Numbered from the stretch's first letter, positions 46,711 to 57,410 are shown. The stretch is 64,000 nucleotides of DNA from Antilocapra americana (GCA_007570785.1 ML662449.1:8547987-8611986), one strand, 5' to 3'. The notes: generated by a model from the letters alone, not told the origin. Translations and numbers: made by a program.

Positions 46711-46854
46711 TAGTGGCATCCTAAAACATTCTACACATGACAATAGATGTTCTTCTCATTCTTCTCATTCGGGGAGAAAAAAAGAAACAGTGTTCAGTAG
46801 CTTGTAGCTTGTACACTGGTTATCATTTTCTAGATGAAAATTAGGAAACCTAGG

Positions 46855-46990
46855 TTCTTGACTTTCTCCTACCACTAGCTGGCTGCACAGTACTAGAGGA
46901 ACTCACTTAACTTCTCTGAACTAGTTCTTTCATCCACAAAATGAGATGTTAAAACCAGTCACAAGACTGAATGAGATAAATAATAGTAAT
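46855..46990 (+). mobile_element. MIR SINE fragment
   Basis: 'gaactcacttaacttctctg' and 'catccacaaaatgagatgtt', then 'gaatgagataaataatagta', follow the MIR order. Confidence 0.75.
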
Positions 46991-48114
46991 TGTGTATTTT
47001 AAAGAAAAGAGCTATTAAATGCACAGAATTATACTGTGTCTAATTGCATCACTGGGGAGCTTGCCTGGGTAAATTTTCCTTGGAAGGCACAGATGGGTTG
47101 GGAGTGGGTAGAGAGCTGTGTAGTTGTTTCTGTTCTTCAAAAGCATTGTCAGCTTTAGAGACCCCATCTGTTTAGCCAGAACAGAAGAAATCCTGAGTTA
47201 GGTAGAGATAGCCAGGAAATAGAGCTCCAGAAGGAAGAATAGGAAGAACGCTTATGAGAAGTTAAAACAATTAAGATGTGGGAGAGAGGAAAATATATGC
47301 CTAGTCAGCAACAGTTAAGTTTACTATAACATGACCTTGAGTCCAACATTAATAAAAGAGAAATAAAATAGAATTTTTAGCTGTGATTTGCTGTCAACAT
47401 ATTTCTGTTTGGGTTTATTGTGTTACTGAAAATTCTTAGATGGAGACTTTCTTAGTTGTAAGGTTACTCAGATGTAAGTGTGGTGCCTTAAGGGCTTTCA
47501 TTTTTGCTTATTGCCTGTGGTCATAATCATCTTTGTTTTTGTGACTAACTTTTATTTATATCTATTTCCAAAAAGGCCTCAGTATTGTTTTTCCCACTTA
47601 ACCTAACCTTGTTTCAAGCTGCTCTTGAGAAAGTTTAGTTGTTGTTTGTAAAATATTTTTATAACTTAATTTAGTTGCAATTAAAATGTACAGTATCCTA
47701 CATTGGTCAAAAATAATAGTAAAATATTCATCTCGGGGATTTGTAAAATAAGATATCAGTTTATTATGACCACTTAAGGGTGGTGTTATAAACAAAGTTG
47801 TAATGTTTTCATTAGCATATATGTATCCTTAATAGATTTTATTAAATCCCTAGGGTTTGAGGGATATTCGTGTTAATTTTTCAGGGGTGATAGATCCATT
47901 TCACCATTTAAAATATTCTTTCTGCTTATAAGAGTAACATTTATTGCAGAAAATCTAAGTAGAAAGATAGAAAAAGTTTACTTTGGGAACTATTGTTAAT
48001 ATTTTTCCATTTTCTTTTCTCTATACATCTTAGTGTATTTGAGCTCATTTTCATCCATCTTTTTTCTGTTAACATTGTTTTAATCATCTTCTGTCATCAT
48101 TAAAACTAAATTCC
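46991..48114. other. Unassigned intron 2 DNA
   Basis: No exon or clear repeat is seen. The right end (from about 47890) may hold weak old L1 sequence. Confidence 0.4.
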
Positions 48115-48455
48115 TGGGCTTCCCTGGTGGCTCAGTGGTAAAGACCCCACCTGCCAATGCAGAAGACACAGTTTCAATCCCTGATGCGGAAAGATTCGAC
48201 ATGCCACTGGGCAGCTAAGCCCATGTGCCGCAACTGCTGAGCCTGCTCCCTAGAGCCCACCGACCACGGCTCCTGAGCCCATGCCCTGCCACTACTGCAG
48301 CCCGCATACCCCAGAGCACATGCTCCCCAGCAAGGAGCCACCGCAGTAAGAAGTTTGGGCCCCACAGCCAAAGCATAGCCCCCACTCACCCCAACTAGAG
48401 AAAAGCCTGCACAGCAGCGAAGACCCAGCATAGCCAAAACTAAATAAATAATACA
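48115..48455 (+). mobile_element. CHR-2 SINE
   Basis: Full-length forward CHR-2 from 'gggcttccctggtggctcag' to 'catagccaaaactaaataaa'. The 87-codon minus frame here is translated SINE. Confidence 0.94.
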
Positions 48456-48879
48456 TTTTTAAAAAAACCCACTAAATTTCTGTTTAGTGGTTATACATAT
48501 TCAGAGGACAGATATACCACCACTTCTCATAATACTTTCCCAAAATTTTAGGCTTAAATTGCTTCTGATATTGAAAATGTTTGCTAAGTTGATAGGTGAA
48601 CAAGTTACAAAACTCTGAAAGTGTGTATTTCTTTAATTACTAATAACACTGCATTTGAATATTTTTCAGAGTTAGCCAATTTTTTTAATGAAGTGTTCAG
48701 TTTTATCCAGATGTTCTTAGTAGTTCTTAACATATTTTATGTTAAGGATATTAGCTGTTTGGTAATACTTGTAAGTACAATCTGGCTTAACATGTTTTTC
48801 TGATTATAAAATCTTTAAAGTACCAATAAGTACATAGAAGACAATGAAACTTATTCCATCAGCATTGACATGTGTACTC

Positions 48880-49200
48880 TTTTTTATTTAATTTACTGGC
48901 TGCACTGGGTCTTCGTTGCTGCATGCAGGCTTTCTCGCGTTGCAGAGTGGGGGCTCCTCTCTACTTGTGGTGCATGGGCTGCTCATTGCTATGGCTTCTC
49001 TTGTTGCAGAGCCTAGGCCCTAGGTGCATGGGCTTCAGTAGTTGTGGCCCCCTGGCTCAGTGGGAGCTTCTCACAGGCTCTAGAGCACAGGCTCATGAGC
49101 ATGTTGTGGCATGTGGGATCTTCCTGGACCAGGGACCGATCTCACATCCCTACACTGGCAGGCGGATTCTTAACCCCAGGACCACCAGGAAAATCTGTAA
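48880..49200 (-). mobile_element. CHR-2 SINE
   Basis: Reverse CHR-2 from 'tttatttaatttactggctg' to 'ggaccaccaggaaaatctgt'. Together with the forward copy at 48115-48455 it forms an inverted SINE pair about 0.4 kb apart in intron 2. Confidence 0.93.
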
Positions 49201-49344
49201 CATGTATAATTTTAATGAAATTAATGCTAGACAGTCTTGTTGGTACTCTGCTTAGTTCAGGTAACAGTACAGGATAATAGAAATTTTTAATTTAAATATT
49301 TACATTTAGAATTGTTACATAGTATTCCACTATATAGATATGCC

Positions 49345-50255
49345 ATAATTAATTAAGGATGGAAATTTAGTATTCAGTTTTTCACTATTCTGAACACTGT
49401 GATGTCAAGATAAATTATAAGTGAAATTGCTCTACCCAAGTATGTTCACAGCTTTACTTGATTAAATTACCCTTCCAAAAGGCTGTGTAATTCAGTTCCC
49501 ACTGGCAGGGTTAAGAATACTTGTCTCCTTGTTGATCATTAAAAATCAATATTTCTAATTTTTAATCAACTTTGTTGTATAGTTTACATATAATAAATAT
49601 ACCCATTTTAAGTATACTGATCAATGAGTTTTAACAAACATATACATGTACTCTTGTAACCACCACCCCAATCAAGATGTAAAATGTTTCCGCCACCTGC
49701 AAAAAGTTGCCTCTGGCACATTTTCATCAATCATCTATCCCCTCCTCCTACCTCAGGTAACGTAGGTAACCACAGGTATTTCCTCTCAGCACAGATTATA
49801 TTCTGGGGCTTCCCTGATGGCTCAGCAGGTAAAGAATCCACCTGCAACGCAGGACATACAAGAGATGCAGTTTCAATCCCTGAGTCAGGGAGATCCCCTG
49901 GAGTAGGAACTGGCAACCCACCCCAGTATTCTTGCCTGGAAAACTCCATGGACAGAGGAGCCTGGCATTCTATCCCTATAAACTATATAGGTATACATAT
50001 ATATGTACATACATATATGGAATCATATAGTACATATATTCTTTGGGGTCTGGATTCTTTTGCTCAGCATGTCTTTGAAATCCAACCTTATTGCTGCCTG
50101 AATCAGTATGCTCTATTTTATTGTTAAGTAAAAAGCCTGTTTATATTAATAGATATACCAAAATGTGTTTATCCACAGGTAAATGAAACATTTGGGTTGA
50201 TTCCAGTCTAGGGCTTTTGTGAATAAAGCTGCATATTTGTGCACAGGTCTTTAAG
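49345..50255 (-). mobile_element. Old L1 3' fragments interrupted by a Bov-tA
   Basis: Reverse L1M-like text: 'ttccactatatagatatgcc', 'cttccaaaaggctgtgtaat', 'aaccaccaccccaatcaaga' and, after the SINE, 'ggatagtctggattcttttg'-type and 'gtgaataaagctgcatattt'. Confidence 0.7.
49803..49970 (+). mobile_element. Bov-tA SINE, 3' truncated
   Basis: Forward Bov-tA from 'tggggcttccctgatggctc' to 'gacagaggagcctggcatt'. Confidence 0.92.
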
Positions 50256-51444
50256 TCATGACTTTCTAAAAAGAGAGACTTCATTTTCTTAGCTGAGAGA
50301 AGATCTGTGGACTCGAGGTACATCATCCACTGTTACAAGTCAAGCAAATTTTCCAAAGGCAAGCCAAACCTTGTTTTGGGATCAGATTAACAAGATGAGG
50401 CAATGGTGCAGGATATAATTTTGAAAGCATCTTGGAAAGCTATCTGGGAAGCACCTGATCACCCTCCCCCAGTGGCAGCCTCAAGCAGAAGGCTCCTGTT
50501 GCTCACTGCCCTCCCCCCTCCACGTCTTCTGGCTCCTGACAAGTCTAAGAACCCTGCTAAGTCAGTCCCTGTCTCCTCCCATAACAAGGGAGGGTGAGAG
50601 GAGAAAATAACAGCAGGCATCATGCTATTTAATGCCAGGTCCCCTAAATAGCTCCAGGAGAGGGTGGCAGGGTCAGGCTACCCCGCAGGCTACTTGAGCC
50701 CCTGCCCAGTGGCCTCTAGGGTATTCTGTACCCTCTTCTCAGCTACATGAGAATTGTGTGCTCATGACTCTGGAGAATTCTGTGCAGTATTTTCAGGGCC
50801 TGTCTTCTGGAAGAAGAAGGCAAATTTCTTGAGAGCAAGGAGCATCCCTTATACAAATTTTTCTATGTGCAAGGCACACAGTAGGCACTCAACTGTGGCT
50901 TTGGATAATGTATAATCAAAACCTGAAGCATGGGCATGGCTTATAAACACTCAATAGTACTTGAAAGTTAGCATCTTTAACAAGCAAATGCTTTCAAAAA
51001 ACTAGGTTTTCCTGGAGTTGAAATTAATGATGGGAGGGCAGTTGTATCTTATGTTTAGTCATGTTGTACACACGTTATTTTATACAACTGTTTTTTGAAA
51101 CAGAAACCAAAAACAATCTTTAAACATCATTCCGTCTCTTCTCTTCTCAATCTCCCTTCTGTGGCAAGCTCTGAAATTCTGAGATTCTAAGAGTCATTTC
51201 CAGAACTTAAATTTGGGAAACATATACATTTGGGGAATTATTTTTATTAAAGGCAATATCATAGCAAACGCAATAAGTGTAATGGGACTATGATTTTATA
51301 GAGAAATAAATAACTTACAGATAGCTTTTCAGGAGAATCTCTCTTGTAACAAAGGAAGATCATTTGTTAGAGTAAAAGCCCTCAGCTTTTATCACAGGAG
51401 CCCAGAGTGATTATACCGGTTACTGAAACGTGAGGGGCAGAGTA
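50256..51444. other. Unassigned intron 2 DNA upstream of exon 3
   Basis: Largely unique sequence. A C-rich stretch lies at 50450-50600, and a possible MIR-like piece ('tgcaaggcacacagtaggca') at 50868-50890. No extra exon is seen. Confidence 0.4.
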
Positions 51445-51670
51445 GGGGGAGGAGAGTTAGTCATTGCAAACCTCTTGGTGCAGGAATCCTTTGTTCTTGC
51501 AGCAGTCCACATTGGTCAGGTCACAATGTTACTGTAAACCTCCAACAAGATGAATGTTATTCTCTGTTCTGCACCATTTTACCTCTGTATGAATAGAAAA
51601 GTATTGTACTCTTAAAAGTCAGAACCTTGAAAATGGGCTATCCGGTGTATTTCAGGTAACATCCTTACCT
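51445..51670. repeat. Exon 3-flanking repeat, upstream copy
   Basis: Homologous in the same orientation to 53060-53290: both carry 'cattggtcaggtca' (51510 here, 53131 there), 'gtaaacctccaacaaga', 'aatgttattctct' and 'tgggctatcc'. It lies 150-370 bp upstream of exon 3. Confidence 0.8.
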
Positions 51671-51815
51671 CGAAGTAAAAACAGTAGAATGAGAAGGTAA
51701 AAGTAAAAGAAACCGCTCTAATATGGTGTGAGATTTGTTCTTCCCTAGAACATCAGCTCTGGTCTGTTGCTAGTGGCAGAATGAGTTTTTGATGGGGTGC
51801 GTTGCTCTTCCACAG

Positions 51816-51980
51816 TTCACTGACATTGGGACCTTCGAGACGATGTGGCAGGTCAAGTTCTACAATTACCACAAGCGAGATCACTGCCAATGGGGAAGTC
51901 CCTTCTCTGTCATTGAATACGAATGCAAGCCCAATGAGACCCGCAGTCTTATGTGGGTGAATAAGGAGTCCTTCCTCTGA
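51816..51980 (+). CDS. CNRIP1: CNRIP1 coding exon 3 (residues 111-164) and stop
   Basis: The exon opens with Phe-Thr-Asp-Ile-Gly after a ccacag acceptor and ends with TGA at 51978-51980. It encodes the Tyr/His-rich [11 protein letters not shown] stretch and the C-terminus ...NKESFL. The final Ser-Phe-Leu fits a class I PDZ ligand (S/T-x-hydrophobic), as reported for CRIP1a. The open frame extends 27 nt upstream of the acceptor, but splicing to exon 2 in phase 0 fixes the junction at 51816. Confidence 0.97.
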   Translation, partial: FTDIGTFETMWQVKFYNYHKRDHCQWGSPFSVIEYECKPNETRSLMWVNKESFL

Positions 51981-52362
51981 AGACGGCACTTTCTGACGCT
52001 GCTGGACCGTCTCTTCAGAGATCCACTTTTAGATAACCCAGCACAAGCCTTCACCGAGGCACACCACACCGTTGCTGTGTCCTGTCGGGTGCCAAGGACC
52101 CACTAGCCCCGATTATTTTGGAAAGTGTAATTCCCCTCTTATGCAGTATCCCTGACACAAAAGATCGTGATGTTCCCTGCCCAAGAGGCTCCCTTTCTGT
52201 ATTCTGTATTGATATCCCTGCCTCCAGTTCTTGGTCACCCTGGTGACCTCTTGGAGGAACTTCCTGGAATCCGCAGGCCCTGTCCTGCACTTTACTTCTC
52301 CACTGATGACTGTGCTGTTTTGTTTCCAAGTTGAGTGCTTCCCTCTTTTTTGTTAAATGTTA

Positions 52363-52368
52363 AATAAA
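52363..52368 (+). terminator. CNRIP1: Proximal poly(A) signal AATAAA
   Basis: Canonical hexamer about 385 nt after the stop codon, within 'ttaaataaaaaataac' and followed by 'gtttgcgtgggttcc', a G/T-rich downstream element. Confidence 0.6.
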
Positions 52369-52785
52369 AAATAACAGTTTGCGTGGGTTCCATCCCAAGT
52401 GTGCCATGGTAACATGTAACTTGCAATGTTTTCCAACTCTCAAAGCAGGCTTTGTGAAAATGTGATGCAAACAGCAGTCAATGGGACTCAAGTGTTGTGC
52501 TTTCTATAAACAGCTTGGCGTTTTCAGGGATGGATAATGACAGAAGAAAAGGACAAATGTTTTAATATTTATAACTTAGTAAAACTCAAGTAATGTATTG
52601 TGGCCTAGTGGAAGTGGGAAAGAGCCTTGTATGGACCACTGTTAAGGTGACCAAAAGTGACAAGGTTACCCTTTTGGCAAATGATTGTGGTGTCCAAACA
52701 GGCATACTGATGGCCTCCCTACATTCCCCTTCACTTGAACTTTGTAAAACTGTGTATGGAAATGTATCAACTTTTGATATTTCTT

Positions 52786-52791
52786 AATAAA
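52786..52791 (+). terminator. CNRIP1: Distal poly(A) signal AATAAA
   Basis: Canonical hexamer about 805 nt after the stop codon. The conserved-looking 3' UTR gives way to repeat-like sequence soon after (from about 52870), which supports this as the main transcript end. Confidence 0.7.
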
Positions 52792-52869
52792 GATATTGAA
52801 AATCACCCTTGACTTACCTTCTTAGTTTGGGCAATATCTGTTCAGCAGAGAGACCTCTGCTTCAGGTCA

Positions 52870-53420
52870 GCTCTACTAAGACTGTTCCCAAGGCCAAAAT
52901 GGTACTGCTCACTGCATGAAAGGTCAATAAATCAATAGACGATGTGTCAGGTCAAAGAATAGAACTTTATGTGGAAAGCCAGCAACCCAAGAAGATAGTG
53001 GACTAGTGTCCCAAAGAACCATCTTACCTGAGTTGAATTCAGGCATCCTTTAGAATACTAAAAAGGGAGGAAACATGGCTGATTGTTGCAAACTTCTCAA
53101 TGTTGGAGTCGTTTTTCTTGCAGCTGTCTGCATTGGTCAGGTCATGATGTTCCTGTAAACCTCCAACAAGACAAATGTTATTCTCTATCTTCTGCAACCT
53201 TATAATCTCTCTATGATTAGAAAAGTGGTACACTTTTAAAGGTCAGAATCTTGAGAATGGGCTATCCTGTGTATTTCAGACTATAGGCAACGTTCTTTTA
53301 CAAAAGGTACGGAGCCAGCATGACAAAGCACAGGCAACAGAACACAAAGATTAGAGCTAAAGGAATAGATCCAATACGAAGTCAAGTTTATTTCTCTCTG
53401 TTACAAGATCTCCACCTATG
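52870..53420. repeat. Exon 3-flanking repeat, downstream copy and extension
   Basis: The part at 53060-53290 is the second copy of the 51445-51670 sequence. The flanking parts ('aatcaatagacgatgtgtca', 'ccaaagaaccatcttacctg', 'aatagatccaatacgaagtc') look like the rest of the same element. It begins just after the distal poly(A) signal. It may be an LTR or another dispersed repeat that I cannot name. Confidence 0.6.
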
Positions 53421-53792
53421 TTGCAAGACCAGGGGATATACCTGGAGTAGAATTAGCACACTTACTCATAGATCAATTCTGACCATTGCACAGGAAATAC
53501 TCCACCTGGCTCCAACAAAGCAAACGCAAGCTTGAGTTCTTGGTGGTCAAAAAATGTCCCTCCCTCTCTCTCCATTCCTTCTTCCAGGGTGACCATTCCC
53601 CCGTCAGCCAGCCATGTAGCTGAGCTGTTTGAGGACGTGGCTCTGTAACTGTGCATGTCCATCAAGGTAGAGGCCTCCTTGCCTGCTCCCAGACACTGCA
53701 AGACAACTGGCACAAAGCCAGTACTCCATGCAGATTGAGGATAAATCTCTAAAAGAGCAAAGAAACTTTCTCTTGAAAAATAACTTAATGGA

Positions 53793-53915
53793 ACTTCCCT
53801 GGCTGTCCAATGGTTAAGATTCTGTGCTTCTAATGCAGGAGGGCTTGGGTTCAATCCCTGGTCGGGGAACTAGGATTCCACATGCCATGCAGTGTGACCA
53901 AAACAAATTTTTAAT
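53793..53915 (+). mobile_element. CHR-1-type SINE
   Basis: Forward tRNA-Glu-type SINE from 'ggaacttccctggctgtcca' to 'atgcagtgtgaccaaaacaa'. Confidence 0.88.
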
Positions 53916-54084
53916 ATATATAAATATATTTGCACATAGATGAGGGAGAAAAGAAAAGTAACTTACCACTTGGTAATAATATTGTAATGTTTACTTGGGA
54001 AGCACAAATCCTACTGGGTTGGAAAAAGTTAGTTGGGGATTTGTTTCTTGCTGCCTGTGAACCTTCCATGTGAGAATGAAAAAT

Positions 54085-54398
54085 GAAAGTGAAAATCACT
54101 CAGTCATGTCTGACTCTTTGCAACCCCATGGACTATGCAGTCCATGGAATTCTCCAGGCCAGAATACTGGAGTGAGGAGCCTTTCCCTTCTCCAGGGGAT
54201 CTTCCCAACCCAGTGACTGAACCCAGGTCTCTTACATTGCAGGTGGATTCTTTACCAACTGAGCCACCAGGGAAGCCCAAGAATATTGGAGTTGGTAGCC
54301 TATCCCTTCTCCAGGGGATCTTCCCAACCCAGGAATTGAACCGGGGTCTCCAGCATTGCAGGTAGATTCTTTACCATCTGAGATATCAGGGAAGCCTG
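54085..54398 (-). mobile_element. Bov-tA SINE with duplicated tRNA-side half
   Basis: Reverse Bov-tA (54085-54278) joined directly to a second copy of the tRNA-side half (54279-54398). Each half ends with its own 'agggaagcc' end. Similar composite Bov-tA forms are common in bovids. Confidence 0.9.
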
Positions 54399-54439
54399 GG
54401 ACTGTTGTAGAAATGAATTTGGAAGACTGGCCCCAGAAT

Positions 54440-54722
54440 CTCTGCTGCTGCAACTGCTAAGTTGCTTCAGTCGTGTCCAACTCTGTGCGACCCCCTAGAC
54501 GGCAGCCCACCAGGCTCCGCCGTCCCTGGGATTCTCCAGGCAAGAACACTGGAGTGGGTTGCCATTTCCGTCTCCAATGCATGAAAGTGAAAAGTGAAAG
54601 TGAAGTCGCTCAGTCATGTTTGACTGTTCGTGACCCCATGGACTGCAGCCCACCAGGCTCCTCCGTCCATGAGATTTTCCGGGCAAGAGTACTGGAGTGG
54701 GGTGCCAGTGCCTTCTCCACAG
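54440..54722 (-). mobile_element. Bov-A2 SINE (dimer)
   Basis: Reverse Bov-A2: two related Bov-A units (54440-54577 and 54602-54720) joined by the linker 'atgcatgaaagtgaaaagtg'. Confidence 0.93.
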
Positions 54723-55090
54723 AACCTCTGCACCTGTATGTTATTACCTGCAATGAGGCTGGACTGCCAGCAGGGCACAGCAATGCTTTGGATTTGGGCT
54801 GATCGGGAGCGGTATTAAAAGAGAGGAGTATGCTTCTCAATTTGCTTGTTTTTCAAAAATGATAGTGTCTATTACAACTGCTGCTACATGTTAGCATTAA
54901 TCCATTCCTAATTACTGTGTTTTAAAAGTCAACACTTGACTTCAAACATTGAGATATTTAAAGTAATAGATTTACTGCAGGCAGAGGCTTAAGTTTTCTT
55001 CCAGAATATCCAGGGGAGATGCAGTTATTAGAAGGTGGAGTAAATGTGAAAACTACATATCTTAGCCTGTTGAAACATTTGCTGAGTAAG

Positions 55091-55144
55091 CATTCCCATT
55101 TGGGAAACAAGCTAGTGACTCATTCTCATTTGGGAAACAAGCTA
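55091..55144. repeat. 30-bp tandem duplication
   Basis: The unit beginning 'cattcccatttgggaaacaa' at 55091 repeats at 55121 with one difference (cattctcatt). The second unit is partial, ending at 'gcta'. Confidence 0.9.
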
Positions 55145-55490
55145 AAGCCTTACTATTTGTTTTGAGAAGTAGAGGCAATATCATGACTTTGGTCATTTTC
55201 CATGTTTCGGGGTTTTTTTTTAACTAGAGGCTTCCATTTTTGAGTTTGGAATGACTTAAGGTAAGGCTGGGGGAAATATGGTGCATATCACTGGACACAC
55301 CCTTCCACCAAAGAGAGAGAAGATGAGCTCCAGCCCAGAAGCTGGAGGGTCCAAGTCCTAGAGACATGCTGGGTGGGTTTCAGTGCTCACCATTATTCTG
55401 CTTGTGGCTAAAATGAGTTGGCTAGTGGAATTCTAACACACATTAAGATTCATGGTTTATACCGCTACTTTGTGCCCCTTATTTTTTTTT

Positions 55491-55492
<2 letters not shown>

Positions 55493-55524
<32 letters not shown>
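55493..55524. repeat. (GT)16 microsatellite
   Basis: An uninterrupted GT dinucleotide run. Confidence 0.95.
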
Positions 55525-55526
<2 letters not shown>

Positions 55527-56419
55527 CCCCTGAGGCTAGGAGGTAAGGTTGAATCAAGGGAGGTGAGGAGGGGATGAAGATGAAGTAAACAGGAAATCTT
55601 AACAGCTAATCTGCCACGTTAAGTGATCTCTCCTGGCATCTCCTGTTCTACTTATGATTGGACTCAAGCCCAGTCTCTCTGGCTACTTCTCGGCATAGCT
55701 CTCCTCCTAGTCCTAAATTCAAGTGCTCAGCTATATCAAGCTGCTGAGTTGTAACTTTGCCCCTCGACCATCTGGAAGGGCTATTTTTATACAAGTTGCA
55801 GCCATGTCTCTCTACTTCTAAGCATCGGATGGCTACCCAGAAGCTTGAGGAACTAGGCCATCCTTCTAATTACCATGATGACTGAAACACTTTGGAACAG
55901 GTGGAAGAGTAGAAATGCCTTGAATTTCTATTTTGTGACACCTTGCTTCTTGAGAAGTCACTTATCCTGCCATCTAAACCATCCAGATCCCAGTTGAGAA
56001 CAGAAAACATGCCAGAAAGTGAAGATCTCCATCACAGATGTCACAAAGTCCAATCACTAAAGGCTTAGGTCTTCTCTCAAGACCTCATAACTCATATTTT
56101 AAAGACAGTTCTAACTTATAGGGTGACCTAGTCTCTGGCTCTCAGAAAATTGGGAGCAGAATAACTAGAGGAAAGATGGAAATTTGTAGGTCAATATACT
56201 GAAAATAATTTTTCCATAGAGAGAGGACAAAGAGAAAAAATATTGAAAGAAGGTAAGTCAAAAAGCATAATAGATAGGGACATAATTCTGAATTAATAGT
56301 TTCTGTGGATATCAATAAAAATTTATATACATAATCATGACTCTGATTTTTTTAGGAAGGTGATGCATTATCTTCAGAAATGTTACATCATGACCCAGGG
56401 TTTTAAGAGTTCAGTCTGG

Positions 56420-56610
56420 AGCCAAGATGTCTCAATTCACAACCTGACTCAGCCTCTTATTAACTGTGTGACCTTACACAAGTCACTTAATATCTCTTTG
56501 CTTCCATTTTCTCAGTTTGAAAATGGAGATAATAACAGTATTTACCTTAAAAGAAAGAGTTGTTGTGAAGATTAAGTAAGTTAATGCATATAAAATTAAC
56601 TGTGACGGAC
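56420..56610 (+). mobile_element. MIR SINE
   Basis: Forward MIR: 'ttaactgtgtgaccttacac', 'aagtcacttaatatctcttt', 'ttgaaaatggagataataac' and 'gttgttgtgaagattaagta'. Confidence 0.9.
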
Positions 56611-56629
56611 ACATAACATTATTACTTGG

Positions 56630-56708
56630 TGTGTTTGGGCCCAATCATGTTCAACTCTTTGAGACCCATGGACTATAGCCTGCCAGACTCCTCTGTCCAT
56701 GAGATTTT
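56630..56708 (-). mobile_element. Bov SINE fragment
   Basis: Reverse Bov-tA piece from 'gtgtttgggcccaatcatgt' to 'ctctgtccatgagatttta'. Confidence 0.85.
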
Positions 56709-56837
56709 ATTTAAAAATACAGGGAAAAAATACATTTTCAATTAAAACCATTAAAATGCAAAGAGAAAACTAAGGTGTTTAAAAAGATATTCCATGCATG
56801 GGTAACGGTCAAAGTCTGTGCTTTGACTTTATATAAA

Positions 56838-56970
56838 ACAAGAAGAAGGAGGAGAGAAAGAAGAAGAAGAGGAGGAAGAAAAAGAAGGGGAAGAGGAGCA
56901 AGAAGAAGAGGAAGATGAGGGAAAGAAGGAGAGGAGGAAAAGGAGAAATAGAAGAAGGAAAAGGAGAAGA
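56838..56970. repeat. Purine (GAA/GGA)-rich tract
   Basis: About 130 bp of almost pure A/G on the + strand, made of irregular gaa, gga and ga units. Such homopurine tracts can adopt triplex structure. The 82-codon minus frame over it is low-complexity Ser/Leu/Phe/Pro and is not a gene. Confidence 0.92.
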
Positions 56971-57184
56971 ATGCATGTAAAGACAATATTTTTAATTATT
57001 TAAAAATAAATAGTTTGAATCCGTATATTTTCAGATATATTAGAGAAAGACTTTCTCCACCAACAGGCTTTATAGAGTCTCTTTTACAAAGAGCCAGTTC
57101 TTAATAATATGTAAACATCAGGACCGAATCAGAAAACTTAAAACCAGGGAAAGGTCAAGATTGATGTCAAAAGTTCTGTTTGTT

Positions 57185-57410
57185 ATTTCTTTTAATCCTC
57201 CCAACAGCTCTGTGAGGTAGGCAGCACATGTCAAATCTCTGTTTTATAGGAGGAAAAAAGTCTCAGATGTTGAAAAATAAAGCTCAAGTTTAAATAGATG
57301 ATTTTATAAGAAACTATTTGTTACTCAGTTTTCTCATTTATGAAATGGTGACATTACTATCCACTTCCCGAAGTGTGTTAGGATTAAACAATATGTCACA
57401 TGCAAAACAC
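57185..57410. mobile_element. Two MIR fragments in opposite orientation
   Basis: 'tttaatcctcccaacagctc' with 'tgtgaggtaggcagcacatg' (57193-57280) follows the MIR complement; 'ctcagttttctcatttatga' with 'aaatggtgacattactatcc' (57325-57410) follows MIR forward. Confidence 0.7.

Larger units (their letters stand above)
30100..52810 (+). other. CNRIP1: CNRIP1 gene locus (three coding exons)
   Basis: This is the complete gene for cannabinoid receptor-interacting protein 1 (CRIP1a). The coding segments 30403-30581, 32654-32804 and 51816-51980 join to 495 nt, giving 164 residues and a stop, the usual vertebrate length. Intron 1 (30582-32653) starts gtgagt and ends ttgcag; intron 2 (32805-51815) starts gtaagg and ends ccacag. 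Known role: the protein binds the cytoplasmic C-terminal tail of the CB1 receptor and dampens its constitutive signalling. It is not an enzyme. The left limit of the transcript is a guess; the right limit follows the distal AATAAA. No neighbouring gene is in the window. Confidence 0.95.
51981..52810 (+). other. CNRIP1: CNRIP1 3' UTR
   Basis: Non-coding transcript end, free of recognisable SINEs or LINEs, in contrast to its flanks. It contains two AATAAA hexamers, implying a short (about 0.4 kb) and a long (about 0.8 kb) 3' UTR. The exact cleavage sites are not visible in genomic sequence. Confidence 0.8.
54723..56419. other. Unassigned 3' intergenic DNA with simple repeats
   Basis: This stretch contains a 30-bp tandem duplication (55091-55144) and a (GT)16 run (55493-55524). 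No gene is seen. Confidence 0.45.

Noticed and set aside
56738..56986. 82-codon Ser/Leu/Phe-rich minus frame
   Set aside because: It is a translation of the purine-rich simple repeat.
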